From assembly GCA_003697085.1 (NCBI GenBank), contig RFFU01000013.1, positions 1 to 38,146 on the forward strand: a DNA stretch of 38,146 nt. The letters run 5' to 3'. The notes below the pieces were generated by a model, which did not search any database, was not told where the DNA came from, and worked only from the letters and a program-made list of their open reading frames with translations. Positions 17,023 to 25,196 of the stretch are shown piece after piece. The translations under genes were made by a program, and so were the position numbers. The DNA comes from Candidatus Hydrogenedentota bacterium (GTDB taxonomy: Bacteria > UBA8481 > J006). Position 1 is the first letter of the stretch, and every line of letters starts with the position of its first letter.

Positions 17023-17095
17023 GAACCACGGATTGCACGGAAGACATAGAGCGCCGGAGAACCGTGGAATACACGGAATGGCACGGAAAAAAGGC
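17023..17095 (+). repeat. CACGGA-type repeat tract
   Basis: Just past the dtd stop, two degenerate copies of one unit occur: GAACCACGGATTGCACGG from 17023 and GAACCGTGGAATACACGG from about 17059, followed by GGCACGGAAAA. The CACGGA core appears four times in 73 bp. From general knowledge, such 'accacgga...cacggaa' sequences are scattered between genes of many environmental bacterial genomes. A small open frame running through it (to 17279) is explained by the repeat and is not called as a gene. Confidence 0.6.
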
Positions 17096-17176
17096 AAAAA
17101 TCAAAAGGCAAAAGAAAAAAGGGAACAGGAAAAAGAAAAGTATGTTCGTTCAATGTTTGACGTTCGAAAATTTGGG

Positions 17177-17196
17177 AACGGTTTTAATGTACCGTT
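17177..17196 (-). terminator. Weak candidate terminator at the end of the minus-strand operon
   Basis: AACGGT (17177-17182) and ACCGTT (17191-17196) form a 6-bp stem with an 8-nt loop that overlaps the stop codon of the minus-strand gene. On that strand it is followed by CCCAAATTTT, a weak and late T-run. It could assist termination or be chance. Confidence 0.25.
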
Positions 17197-18403
17197 ACGG
17201 CCTCGGAATTCCCGCAATATCAAGGGGGGACCTTATGAAAACGCTGAAACATCCGTCTTGGAAAGAATGTGTTGGATGACCGTCCGGTTCGAGGATCGTT
17301 ACGGCGGTTGTCATTCCCAGGGCGCGGATCGCCGGAATTCGGCCGCCTGCTCCGTCAGAGCGTTGCACTGGAGCGACATGCCACGTGAATTGATCAAGGT
17401 TCAATCCCCGTCGGGCGAGGTATCTCTTCAAATCGCGGCGGTTTTTCAGCCAGGACATTTGTTTCCCGATCGTCGTGACCGAGGGGCGCCCACCGTCAGG
17501 ATAGAGAACGATCCATTCCACGGGAATTTCGTATTCCAGAGAAAACGGAAATGACAGAGGAGCGAATCCGCGGCGTTTCAGGGCCTTTCGCCATTCGAGC
17601 CTTCTTCCGAAGAGTCGTTGAAATTTTCTCGCCAAGCGGATCTCTCCCGGATAATAGCCGGAGGGATAGAACACGGTCCACGGAGTTGCATTGACACGGT
17701 AGAGGGATCGGGAACCGGAACTTTCGGGAAGATACAGTTCATAACCTTTCGGGAGAACGAGGCGAAGCGATTTCTGTGTGATAGGAAAGAGTTTCTTGAG
17801 CGCGGTTCGTAAGCCGCGGATTCTTCCGGCACCGCAGCCGCGGATCTCGATCACGGCGCCTTTCAAGAAGAGTTCTTCTTCCGCGGGGCGAATTCTACGT
17901 TGCTCGAGCGCTCGTTGCAGTGTCTCCGGCGTCAGGCGTTCCCGAGCCTTAACGACGGGACACCGTAGCCCCGACCAAGGATTTCCGTGCGCGACGATGA
18001 TGAGCCGTCCCACACACGTCCCGTGTTGCCGGTATTCGGAACGAAGGAGCGCGAGGATTTCGCTCAAGGATTGCGCCCGGCGAACGACTCGGAGATTCGC
18101 CCCTCCGAGATCCGCCCGGTGAGCGCGATAATAACGCTCGGCCCGATCGAGATAGGGATTTTTCAATGTCTGATCATCTCCCACGATGAAGACGAAGACA
18201 GCCGTATCGGCCGGTGCGAGTGCCGTGGAAATCTCTGTTTTCCAATTGGTTTTCTGGAGATTCATTTGTGGAGTCCCGGAACCCCATCGAGCCGCGTTCC
18301 CGGCGCCGGCAAGTGCGGAGAAGATGAGGCCGAAGAGTGTTGCTCCGTAGAGAAGGATTCCGCCGAATAGCACGCTGCGAATCGTTTGGGTACGGTATTT
18401 CAC
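17195..18403 (-). CDS. Exported protein with caspase-like His/Cys pair (unknown function)
   Basis: I do not recognise a named family. The 402-residue protein begins with a hydrophobic segment (about 10-34) that reads as a signal peptide or anchor. Residues 132-140 (GRLIIVAHG) and 183-194 (AVIEIRGCGAGR) look like two buried beta strands ending in His139-Gly and Cys190-Gly. That order and spacing is what caspase-fold (clan CD) peptidases use for the catalytic dyad. Downstream is a basic, aromatic-rich region (about 200-330) with no known motif. GTG 18403 overlaps the stop of the VIT/VWA gene (GTGA), so the pair is translationally coupled; a TTG at 18466 is an alternative start. Protein-coding status is clear; peptidase activity is inference. 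Confidence 0.7.
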   Translation of the reverse strand: MKYRTQTIRSVLFGGILLYGATLFGLIFSALAGAGNAARWGSGTPQMNLQKTNWKTEISTALAPADTAVFVFIVGDDQTLKNPYLDRAERYYRAHRADLGGANLRVVRRAQSLSEILALLRSEYRQHGTCVGRLIIVAHGNPWSGLRCPVVKARERLTPETLQRALEQRRIRPAEEELFLKGAVIEIRGCGAGRIRGLRTALKKLFPITQKSLRLVLPKGYELYLPESSGSRSLYRVNATPWTVFYPSGYYPGEIRLARKFQRLFGRRLEWRKALKRRGFAPLSFPFSLEYEIPVEWIVLYPDGGRPSVTTIGKQMSWLKNRRDLKRYLARRGLNLDQFTWHVAPVQRSDGAGGRIPAIRALGMTTAVTILEPDGHPTHSFQDGCFSVFIRSPLDIAGIPRP

Positions 18404-20643
18404 GGGGCGTTCGGGAATCGACCGCCCCCGGTGGGTTTCCCCTTCCCCACCGGTGATCGCCCGCAATAGAAGAGGGCGAGGGTGATAAAGAGGAAGGGAA
18501 AGAGAATAGAGAGGAAAACCGTTGAAGGAGGGAAACTTTCCGAACCGGTCGTTACGATTCCCGCCAGGCCCTCGGCATCAAGGCCGACGGCGAGCGTGCT
18601 GACACCAGAGGGAAGAGGGAGAGGTTGGCGGACCACCTTCCTTCGGCCGCCGGAGTTGACAGCGATCTCATCGATGGCGACGAAGGAGGTGGCTCGGGTG
18701 AGTAGGGAATAGCGAATGCCGAGGTCGGCGATGCGTTCCAGCGTGGTCTGATCGGAGTTCAGGGCATATTCGTCCTCCAATTCGGCGATCCGCGAGCGTG
18801 CCCAGAGAGTCCTTAAAGCGCGGTGCTTTCGGGAACGTTTTCCTTCGGCGATAGGGAAGGTCTTCTCGAAGAGGCGGCTTCCGATTCGTCCCCGAAGGTG
18901 GAGCGCACCGGCGAGGCTCCCGTTCCATTTTCCGAAGACCTCGATCGGTCTTCCCTGAAAGAGATCGGGAATGCGCCTGGGGGAAAACGCGCTGAGTCCT
19001 GCTCCGTCCACTGTGAGCGAAAGGTCCGTGGCGACCGGGTGAGAGACGAGATCGACGAAATCCGCCACCGCCCGGGCGGCAAAGCGGGGATGCGTTACGA
19101 CGAAGGGCTTTCCGCCTCCCGCCCGCGACAGCCCCTCGATCAACGCCCGATTGACGGCGGAGCCGACGCCGAAAGCGAAGAAGTTGCTTCGGTCGAGGTT
19201 TTCGCGTACGAGGCGGAAGGCTTTGTCCTCGACGTTCACGTAGCCGTCCGTGAGAAGAAGGATTGTCCGGGAGAGCCCGGAGTGACGAGGGAGCGCGAAG
19301 GCGTATTCGAGCGCGGAGAGGAGTTCTGTACCTCCGCCTCCGGTTTGGTTTTCGACGAGCGCCAAGGCGCGCCGGAGATTCTCTGGAGTGGCGGGAATCG
19401 GGGAATCAGCGAGTGTCGACGAGGAACCTGCGAAGAGGAGAATGTTGAAGGAGTCGGTGGGCTTGAGCCGGAGAAGAAGGTTGCGAACGACCGCCTTTGA
19501 GATTTCGAGAGGGAATCCATGCATCGAGCCGGAGACGTCAAGAATGAAGAGGAGTTCACGCGGTGGAAGCGTTTTCGTTTCGATTCGCTGCGGGGGTTCA
19601 AGCAAGAGGAGGAAGTATCCGGAGGTATCGGTCGTCGTGTCGATTTCCGTTTGAACGTCCGGGGGGAGAAGGAGGAGGCCGGCCTGCGGTTCCTTGCCGC
19701 GGAGCGAGTATTTCAGGATGAAATCACGGTCGGCCGGATATCCGTTTTTCGGCTTCAAAGTGACTTCACAGGTTGTCGGCTCGGGATAGAGTGTTTCGAT
19801 TTCGTGGGTCGGGGATACAAGCTTCGTTATGGGAATCGGAGAGGAGAGGGTGAGGTGAAAGAGAAATTGAGGGAGGCGGGAATCGGAGGAGTTTTTCAGT
19901 GTCGGATTTGATGTGAAGGCGGAAGGAGTTGCGGAGGAATGTTCCTCGGCCGAGACGTACCGCGGACCGACGACGGTGGGGAAGACGAAGGTGTATTCCT
20001 TGCGGACAAGCGGCACGATTTTATCGTATTGAAGTTCAACCGAGACGTGATCTCCGGGCATAATATTTCCGACGTTGGTCGAGAAGACGTTGGAACGGTG
20101 TTGTTCGAGCAGAGCGGTACGACGCCCCTGCTCTTTCGCGGTTTCGTAGAGGAGTCGCGCGGTTTTCCGCCGTCTCACCTCGGCTCGGATCGTTCGGTTT
20201 CCGATCTTCATCACCATTCCCGTTACGGAGGCGCGGGTCGAGGCGGGAAAGACATACACGGCCTCGATCGGTTCCGTTCCTCGATTTCGATAATCCTGGC
20301 GAACAGTGACGTGTGCGATGACGCCGGCGATTTCGACGCGAACCTCCGTACGCTCGAGCGGGAAGGATTCGATCGAAGAGGAATCGGAGACGAGGAAATA
20401 GGGGCCGACCGGGGTTGTTTCGGCGGCTGAGAGGGGAGAGCCGAAGGAGGGAAAGAGGAGAGTGAGGCAAAAGATAATTGCGAAAGGAGAACGGAATTTT
20501 TTCCCGCCTTCCAAAACGCTGCGCGAGGGAAAGGAGTTTGGTTTCGGCCCGAGTTTCGATCTGTTTGATGAGAAAACGGGGTTTGCGTGCGGGGGGTCTG
20601 ATTGAGCCCCTCCGAGTCGATTTCGATTGGAAAGATCGGGCAT
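18400..20643 (-). CDS. VIT and VWA domain protein, membrane-anchored
   Basis: The 747-residue protein has a VIT domain (about 80-230; SFPLERTEVRVEIAGVIAHV then PIEAVYVFP) followed by a von Willebrand factor A domain with a complete MIDAS: Asp369-x-Ser371-x-Ser373 in ILDVSGSMHG, a Thr at 439, and Asp466 in LLTDGYVN. A hydrophobic segment at 52-73 ending in SAAE looks like a signal peptide, and another near the C terminus (about 702-724) would anchor it. Bacterial VIT/VWA proteins are usually cell-surface or periplasmic, and some are sortase substrates; no LPxTG-like signal or sortase is seen here. ATG 20643 has a perfect AAGGAGG 6 nt upstream, which leaves an odd 50-residue hydrophilic stretch before the signal segment. 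Confidence 0.85.
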   Translation of the reverse strand: MPDLSNRNRLGGAQSDPPHANPVFSSNRSKLGPKPNSFPSRSVLEGGKKFRSPFAIIFCLTLLFPSFGSPLSAAETTPVGPYFLVSDSSSIESFPLERTEVRVEIAGVIAHVTVRQDYRNRGTEPIEAVYVFPASTRASVTGMVMKIGNRTIRAEVRRRKTARLLYETAKEQGRRTALLEQHRSNVFSTNVGNIMPGDHVSVELQYDKIVPLVRKEYTFVFPTVVGPRYVSAEEHSSATPSAFTSNPTLKNSSDSRLPQFLFHLTLSSPIPITKLVSPTHEIETLYPEPTTCEVTLKPKNGYPADRDFILKYSLRGKEPQAGLLLLPPDVQTEIDTTTDTSGYFLLLLEPPQRIETKTLPPRELLFILDVSGSMHGFPLEISKAVVRNLLLRLKPTDSFNILLFAGSSSTLADSPIPATPENLRRALALVENQTGGGGTELLSALEYAFALPRHSGLSRTILLLTDGYVNVEDKAFRLVRENLDRSNFFAFGVGSAVNRALIEGLSRAGGGKPFVVTHPRFAARAVADFVDLVSHPVATDLSLTVDGAGLSAFSPRRIPDLFQGRPIEVFGKWNGSLAGALHLRGRIGSRLFEKTFPIAEGKRSRKHRALRTLWARSRIAELEDEYALNSDQTTLERIADLGIRYSLLTRATSFVAIDEIAVNSGGRRKVVRQPLPLPSGVSTLAVGLDAEGLAGIVTTGSESFPPSTVFLSILFPFLFITLALFYCGRSPVGKGKPTGGGRFPNAP

Positions 20644-20831
20644 TGGATTTCCTCCTTGAGAAAAGAGTTTTCTGGGTGTGAAAGAGGGGAGGCAAGGGAC
20701 GTGCCCGCCGGAAGGAGGGGTGGGGCGCGGAGAAGCCTTTGAAACGGGAAGAGTTACAGAGAAAGAGGCCTCCGCTGCGCCGTGACAGGTGTCAACAGGT
20801 GTTGAGAAAAGGCGACAGGTTGAAGGAGAAG
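20644..20831. promoter_or_regulatory. Divergent intergenic region with phased ACAGGT repeats
   Basis: This region separates the minus-strand VIT/VWA operon from the plus-strand zapB/zapA genes. ACAGGT occurs at 20785-20790, 20795-20800 and 20815-20820, so the copies are 10 and 20 bp apart, on the same face of the helix. The first two sit in longer matching units (ACAGGTGT). This layout is typical of a cooperative transcription-factor site, but no strong -35/-10 pair was found on either strand. Confidence 0.4.
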
Positions 20832-20927
20832 ATGAATTTCACAGTTCGGTTATTTTTTCGTTCCGTTCTTGGATATGCAGCGTGTTGTTGCTCGTTGGAC
20901 GCGATCTGGATAGGATCCCACGGATGA
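20832..20927 (+). CDS. Possible small leader peptide upstream of the zapB-like gene
   Basis: ATG 20832, with AAGGAG 3 nt upstream, opens a 31-codon frame. It encodes a basic/hydrophobic peptide with a run of three cysteines and ends in a TGA that overlaps the ATG of the next gene (ATGA). The overlap suggests translational coupling, but the spacing of the ribosome-binding site is short and a chance origin is quite possible. No family is recognised. Confidence 0.22.
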   Translation: MNFTVRLFFRSVLGYAACCCSLDAIWIGSHG

Positions 20928-21175
20928 AACGAAGTACCCCAGGAACCGGAGAGGATCCCATCGAGTGTATCGAGGACGCCGTGGAGGCGCTGCTTCGCCG
21001 GTATGAGGAATTGCTCCGTGAGAATGAAGAACTACGCGTGCGCGTAGGGGAATTGGAAGCGCGTTTAAGAAAACCCGATCCGGAGTGGGAAGCCTGGCGG
21101 AAAAAGGCGGAGCGGTTGGAGCGAAATGCGGAACTGGCCGAGGCGAAGGTGAAAGAGATATTGGCGAAGTTATGA
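20924..21175 (+). CDS. Small coiled-coil protein, ZapB-like
   Basis: The 83-residue protein is almost entirely a predicted coiled coil from about residue 15 onward, with heptad-like Leu spacing (VEALLRRYEELLRENEELRV, then GELEARLR) and many Glu, Arg and Lys. Its size, composition and position 70 bp upstream of zapA suggest a ZapB-type cell-division factor, which in known systems links ZapA-decorated FtsZ to the nucleoid. Sequence alone cannot prove this, as short coiled coils look alike. ATG 20924 is chosen because the coil begins just after it. Earlier in-frame ATGs lack similar support. Confidence 0.6.
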   Translation: MKRSTPGTGEDPIECIEDAVEALLRRYEELLRENEELRVRVGELEARLRKPDPEWEAWRKKAERLERNAELAEAKVKEILAKL

Positions 21176-21245
21176 GCGCGGTCCCAGAAGAGGCGGTCTC
21201 GGAAAAAAGGGAACGGGGGTTCGACGGAGCAATGAGGAGGAATTC

Positions 21246-21545
21246 GTGACGGCGTCGAGGCATACCGTTGAGGTACTGGGAGTGCCGCTGACGGTTCGGC
21301 TGGAGGGGGACGAGCCGGAATACATCGAAGAGTTGGCGGCCTACGTTACGGCGCGGGGTCGTGAGATCGCCGGACGGGCGAGATCGATTTCGCGCGAACG
21401 CCTCGCTTTAATGGTGTCCCTGGCGCTGGCGGACGAACTTTTCCGGAAAGGAGAGGCACTTCCGGGAGGGCGGCGTACGGAACGGAGGCTGAAACGGTTG
21501 GTTGAAAGGATCGAGGCCGTGCTGCAGGATGTAGAGAGGGGGTAA
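21246..21545 (+). CDS. zapA: Cell division protein ZapA
   Basis: ZapA bundles FtsZ protofilaments at the division ring. The 99-residue protein follows the family plan: a beta-rich head (HTVEVLGVPLTVRLEGDEPE), YIEELAAYVTARGREIAG, then an alpha helix with SRERLALMVSLALADELFR and a C-terminal coiled coil. It starts at GTG 21246 with GAGGAGG 7 nt upstream. The ZapB-like gene 70 bp upstream supports the assignment. Confidence 0.85.
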   Translation: MTASRHTVEVLGVPLTVRLEGDEPEYIEELAAYVTARGREIAGRARSISRERLALMVSLALADELFRKGEALPGGRRTERRLKRLVERIEAVLQDVERG

Positions 21546-21597
21546 GAAACGTGGTAAGATCTCTTATTGAATTATTTCTTGAGAACTGGGGAAACCT

Positions 21598-23385
21598 TCA
21601 GGGATTACGATATTCTTTCCAAAAAAAAGTTTCTTTGACAAGACGATAACGGCGGCGGATATGATCCGCGACCTTCGAGCGTGTCGGCAACCAGAATCGG
21701 GGGCCGTAGGCGAGGCGAGGGGAGGAGAGTTTCTGGACGAGAAGAGCGGTTCCGGGAGGAAGCGCGTCGATTTCGGTGAGGACACGGTCGAGATTTTCGC
21801 GGCGTTGCAGTTCCGGATCGATACACCAGTCGCAGGAGAGGGGATTCGGCTGGTTGCTTGTAACCCAGAACTGGGCCGCCTCGGGAACGACGACATAGCG
21901 ATCGCCGTGCTTCCGAATTTCCTCGACCAGTTCCTTGAGTTCCTTGAGATGATGGTAGGTATAGAAATTCGTTCGGATTCCTTGTCCGCCGGGGAGAACG
22001 TCGCCGACGTCATAACGTAACCGAGAAATATCGAGATCACAGTAGACATTTCGTGTGCGGCCGTAGTGAAAGGAAAGGATAGTGAGAAGAAGAATTCCTA
22101 CGGTTACTGCGATGTGGACTCTTCGGGCAAGATATTTTTCGTTGAAGAGGAGATGAAAGACAGGAACAAAGAGCGCGGGGGACGCGAGGGCGGCGGAAAA
22201 ATAACCGGCCGAAAATGAAATACACCACCCCGTCAAGAGAACCAAACCGAGGAGCAGGCGGGAAGACCTTTTTCGATACGGAAGACTTGCCGTTCCGGAG
22301 AAAAGCCCTATTACCATTCCGAAAGCGATCCAACCATGAATTCGCCCCATATAGGAGTGCGAGATACTGAAAATTGCATAGAGAATCATCCCCCATAGGA
22401 CGGCCGACGCACCCAATATGAGTGAGGGTGTGTAAGAAGTCAGGAAACCCGTTGTTTTCGAGTGAATGAAGAACAGGTTTTTCGGCTGAAGGGATGTTTT
22501 TATTGTGCTATCGTCTTGGAAAATATTGTGTTCCGTGTTTGAATCGTGTCGGGCTCTTCTCAATGAGAAAACAAGAAATGCGGTTGGAAGGGCGGCAAGG
22601 CATACTAGCGCGAAATTCCGAGGGATAAAGAGAAAAGGAATAGCAAATCTCCATCGAAACTCGTGCCCTGTCATTTGGATCAGGGCGTCACGGAGGCCGC
22701 CGTGAAGGATGACGTCGAGTGCGTAGAGGAGGGAGGGAAGAGAGAAAAGGAAGAGCAGGCGAATGGCTGAGAGGGGTGATTTCGGACGGCAGGCGAGAAG
22801 AAGAATAAGCGGGCTGAAGATAAGAAAATTTTGACGACAGAGCGGGGTAAGCCCGAGAAAGAAGACTCCGGCCCAGCGAAGCCTCGGAGTCCGAAGAAGA
22901 GTGTAGAGGCCGCAGGAGATGAAAAAGAATCCATCGATACTGTTCCACACCATAACGGGGAAGGTATGCGCGGAAGCGCAAAAGGCGACGACGGCGGCGG
23001 TGAGACGAGATGAGGTCGTCGGGAAAGACCCCCAGAAATATTCAACGATGCGAATCCAAAGCCAAGCCGATACGGCGAGTTGGAACCACGCGACACCGCG
23101 GGAAAGAAGCATAAGATGGTCGGTGGTCACAAGGAGCCAGAGGGAGTGCCAGATATGGGTGCCGACGGGGCGGAGAGAAATATAATCGCGGTGGGGAATC
23201 GCTCCTTCGAGGAGCCGACGGCTTCCGGAGAGCATATACCCTTCATCAGAGGGATTGAACCCGAGAGGGGAATAAAGAATTTGGCAAAGGGATGTCGCGA
23301 TAAGAACGAAGAGAAATCCTTGGAGGGTTTCGAAAACGGAAGATCGCGGGGATGGGGACGGGGTCCTCCGGAAGAGGGGCGGCAT
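21598..23385 (-). CDS. Polytopic membrane protein, probable GT-C-type glycosyltransferase
   Basis: The 595-residue protein has about ten or more hydrophobic segments. An acidic first loop (FNPSDEGYMLSGSRRLLEG, then PHRDYISLRP) is placed as in GT-C enzymes of the ArnT/PMT/GT39 type, whose first periplasmic loop carries a catalytic Asp/Glu. About 170 residues after the last helix form a soluble C-terminal domain. GT-C enzymes transfer sugars from lipid-phosphate donors outside the cytoplasmic membrane. As last gene of the heptose operon (ATGA overlap with hddA) it may act on the glycan made there. The family match is by pattern, not by a clear signature, so the substrate is unknown. Confidence 0.65.
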   Translation of the reverse strand: MPPLFRRTPSPSPRSSVFETLQGFLFVLIATSLCQILYSPLGFNPSDEGYMLSGSRRLLEGAIPHRDYISLRPVGTHIWHSLWLLVTTDHLMLLSRGVAWFQLAVSAWLWIRIVEYFWGSFPTTSSRLTAAVVAFCASAHTFPVMVWNSIDGFFFISCGLYTLLRTPRLRWAGVFFLGLTPLCRQNFLIFSPLILLLACRPKSPLSAIRLLFLFSLPSLLYALDVILHGGLRDALIQMTGHEFRWRFAIPFLFIPRNFALVCLAALPTAFLVFSLRRARHDSNTEHNIFQDDSTIKTSLQPKNLFFIHSKTTGFLTSYTPSLILGASAVLWGMILYAIFSISHSYMGRIHGWIAFGMVIGLFSGTASLPYRKRSSRLLLGLVLLTGWCISFSAGYFSAALASPALFVPVFHLLFNEKYLARRVHIAVTVGILLLTILSFHYGRTRNVYCDLDISRLRYDVGDVLPGGQGIRTNFYTYHHLKELKELVEEIRKHGDRYVVVPEAAQFWVTSNQPNPLSCDWCIDPELQRRENLDRVLTEIDALPPGTALLVQKLSSPRLAYGPRFWLPTRSKVADHIRRRYRLVKETFFWKEYRNP

Positions 23386-24371
23386 CAGAAGATATCGCGG
23401 ACGATGATCTGGCTCCCGAAGTATTCGAAACGAAACGGGATTTTTTGAAGGCCTTCCAAAGCGCGGCGGATGGCCGGTTGGTCTCCCGGACGGGCGAAGA
23501 AAAGGATAAATCCGCCTCCGCCGGCTCCCAGAAGTTTTCCGCCGATCGCCCCCGCCCTGCGCGCGGTTTCATAGATGGAATCGATGGTTGGGTTCGAAAT
23601 CCCTTCAGCCAAACTACGCTTCAATCTCCAGGCTTCATCGAGTAATTTTCCGAAGTGATCGAGGGATTCATCACCGCCGAGGATTTCGGCCCCCTCCTCG
23701 ACCATCTCCGCCATACGTTCGAGGATCGATTTTTTTCTCTTGATCTGCCGGACCTGCCGCGCAGCGTATTCCGGTGCCGCGCGCAGGAGTCCCGTGAAAT
23801 AAAGCATCAGATGACTCTCCAATTCCGCGATTCGTTCAGGCGCTATGTTCAACGGGTTGACCTCGATTTCATCATCTCCACGAAACCGGATGATGTTGAG
23901 GCCGCCGAAGGCGGAAGCCGTCTGATCCTGACTGCCCACCGTTTCTCCTATCCGGTCTCGTTCGACCGTGATGGCGTTCTTGGCGAGACGCAGTTTACCG
24001 GGGGTTGTCCCCTTGAAAATGTAAAGGGTATGAAGAAGTCCGACGAGGAAGGAGGAAGAAGCGCCGAGGCCGGCGCGCGCGGGAAGATCGCCCGCATGGG
24101 TGATCTCAAGCACTGGATCCAATCCCATAAATCGTAAACCTTCCCGAACGGCCGGGTGTTGAATGTCATCGAGGCTCTTGACCAGTTCCGTTTTCGTATA
24201 GACGATCCTCCCCGTGTAATCGAAGAAGCGGGGAAGTCGGCGGCAGGTCAGGTAGCAGTACTTGTCGATCGTGGTGGAGAGAACCTGCCCGCCGTGTTCT
24301 CGATACCATTGCGGGTAATCAGTCCCCCCTCCGAAGAAGGAGATACGGAACGGCGTGCGGCTGATGATCAT
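23385..24371 (-). CDS. hddA: D-glycero-D-manno-heptose 7-phosphate kinase-like (GHMP kinase)
   Basis: HddA phosphorylates D-glycero-alpha-D-manno-heptose 7-phosphate at C1 on the way to GDP-heptose. The 328-residue protein begins MIISRTPFRISFFGGGTDYP, carries the GHMP ATP motif LPARAGLGASSSF (97-109), and ends with GKLLGAGGGGFILFF (278-292), all characteristic of the heptose kinase branch rather than galactokinase or mevalonate kinase. ATG 24371 overlaps the stop of hddC; the frame is open about 290 bases further upstream but lies inside hddC there and shows no homology. Confidence 0.88.
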   Translation of the reverse strand: MIISRTPFRISFFGGGTDYPQWYREHGGQVLSTTIDKYCYLTCRRLPRFFDYTGRIVYTKTELVKSLDDIQHPAVREGLRFMGLDPVLEITHAGDLPARAGLGASSSFLVGLLHTLYIFKGTTPGKLRLAKNAITVERDRIGETVGSQDQTASAFGGLNIIRFRGDDEIEVNPLNIAPERIAELESHLMLYFTGLLRAAPEYAARQVRQIKRKKSILERMAEMVEEGAEILGGDESLDHFGKLLDEAWRLKRSLAEGISNPTIDSIYETARRAGAIGGKLLGAGGGGFILFFARPGDQPAIRRALEGLQKIPFRFEYFGSQIIVRDIF

Positions 24372-25114
24372 CGGCTGCGCAGAAAGGCTTGCGCCTTCGA
24401 AAAAGATCCCGGTGTGCCGATATCCAGAAAACGAAAACGGCCGCGCCATGCGTGAAGGGCGCGTCCGATCAATCTTGGGAAAACGTCCGTCTCGAGCGAG
24501 AGCGGTGCGAGTTTCGGAAGAGCCTGCAGGACGCGACGGTTTGCGAGATACCATCCCGCATTGATATGGCCGCTCTTTTTCGCACCCTTTTCTTCGAACC
24601 GAAGGATTCGACCGGAGCGATCGCATTCGACACGCCCGAACCGTGTCGTGTGTTTTTTCCAACGGACAGCGATCGTGAGTTCGGAATTCACCCCTGTATG
24701 ATAGTCGAAAAAAGAGGCGAGGGGAATCTCCGCCCAGGTATCTCCGTTGACGATCAAGACCGGATCGGAACGGGTTTTGGTAAGCGCTTTTCGGACCGCG
24801 CCGGCCGTCCCCAACGGTTTCTTTTCAACGACCACGATGACCGGAAGGGGAGGAGGATAAGAAACCAAAGCCGCGCGGATTTCCACCGAGCGGAATCCCG
24901 CGGCAACGACGACCCTTCGAACCCCTTGATCGGCAAGATGGCGGAGGATATGAAGAAAGAACGGTTTATCCCCGATGGGAGCGGCCACTTTCTGATGTTT
25001 GCCGAGAAGGGAGCGGAGTCGCTCTCCTTTTCCCCCGGCCAAGAGAATGGCATCGATGGGGAAGGGCCCGCGGCGGGACGGCTTTCCCGTCGCCGCTCCC
25101 GACTTCTTCCTCAT
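24368..25114 (-). CDS. hddC: Sugar nucleotidyltransferase, HddC type
   Basis: The 248-residue protein has the nucleotidyltransferase signature LAGGKGERLRSLLGKHQKV (25-43), the metal-binding IVNGDTW, and GHINAGWYLANR further on. HddC transfers GMP to D-glycero-alpha-D-manno-heptose 1-phosphate, giving GDP-heptose. The assignment rests on the close similarity of the motifs to that family and on the coupled hddA gene. A different sugar 1-phosphate or nucleotide (for example a mannose or glucose enzyme) cannot be excluded. The first 18 or so residues are basic and non-conserved. The gene is 82 bp downstream of the preceding SDR gene, the only sizeable gap in the operon. Confidence 0.8.
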   Translation of the reverse strand: MRKKSGAATGKPSRRGPFPIDAILLAGGKGERLRSLLGKHQKVAAPIGDKPFFLHILRHLADQGVRRVVVAAGFRSVEIRAALVSYPPPLPVIVVVEKKPLGTAGAVRKALTKTRSDPVLIVNGDTWAEIPLASFFDYHTGVNSELTIAVRWKKHTTRFGRVECDRSGRILRFEEKGAKKSGHINAGWYLANRRVLQALPKLAPLSLETDVFPRLIGRALHAWRGRFRFLDIGTPGSFSKAQAFLRSR

Positions 25115-25196
25115 ATTCGGCTTCTCTCTCGGGATTGTTCGACCGATCGATTTTGACCGATTTCGAACCGTAAAGAACTCCTCGTGCCCACGGCCG

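Noticed and set aside
17064-17279. 71-codon open frame after dtd
   Set aside because: Its first part is the CACGGA repeat and a Lys-rich A-tract, and its end is antisense to the minus-strand gene.
23585-23615. GGTTCGAAATCC, a T-loop-like sequence suggesting a tRNA
   Set aside because: It lies within hddA and no acceptor or anticodon arms can be drawn around it.
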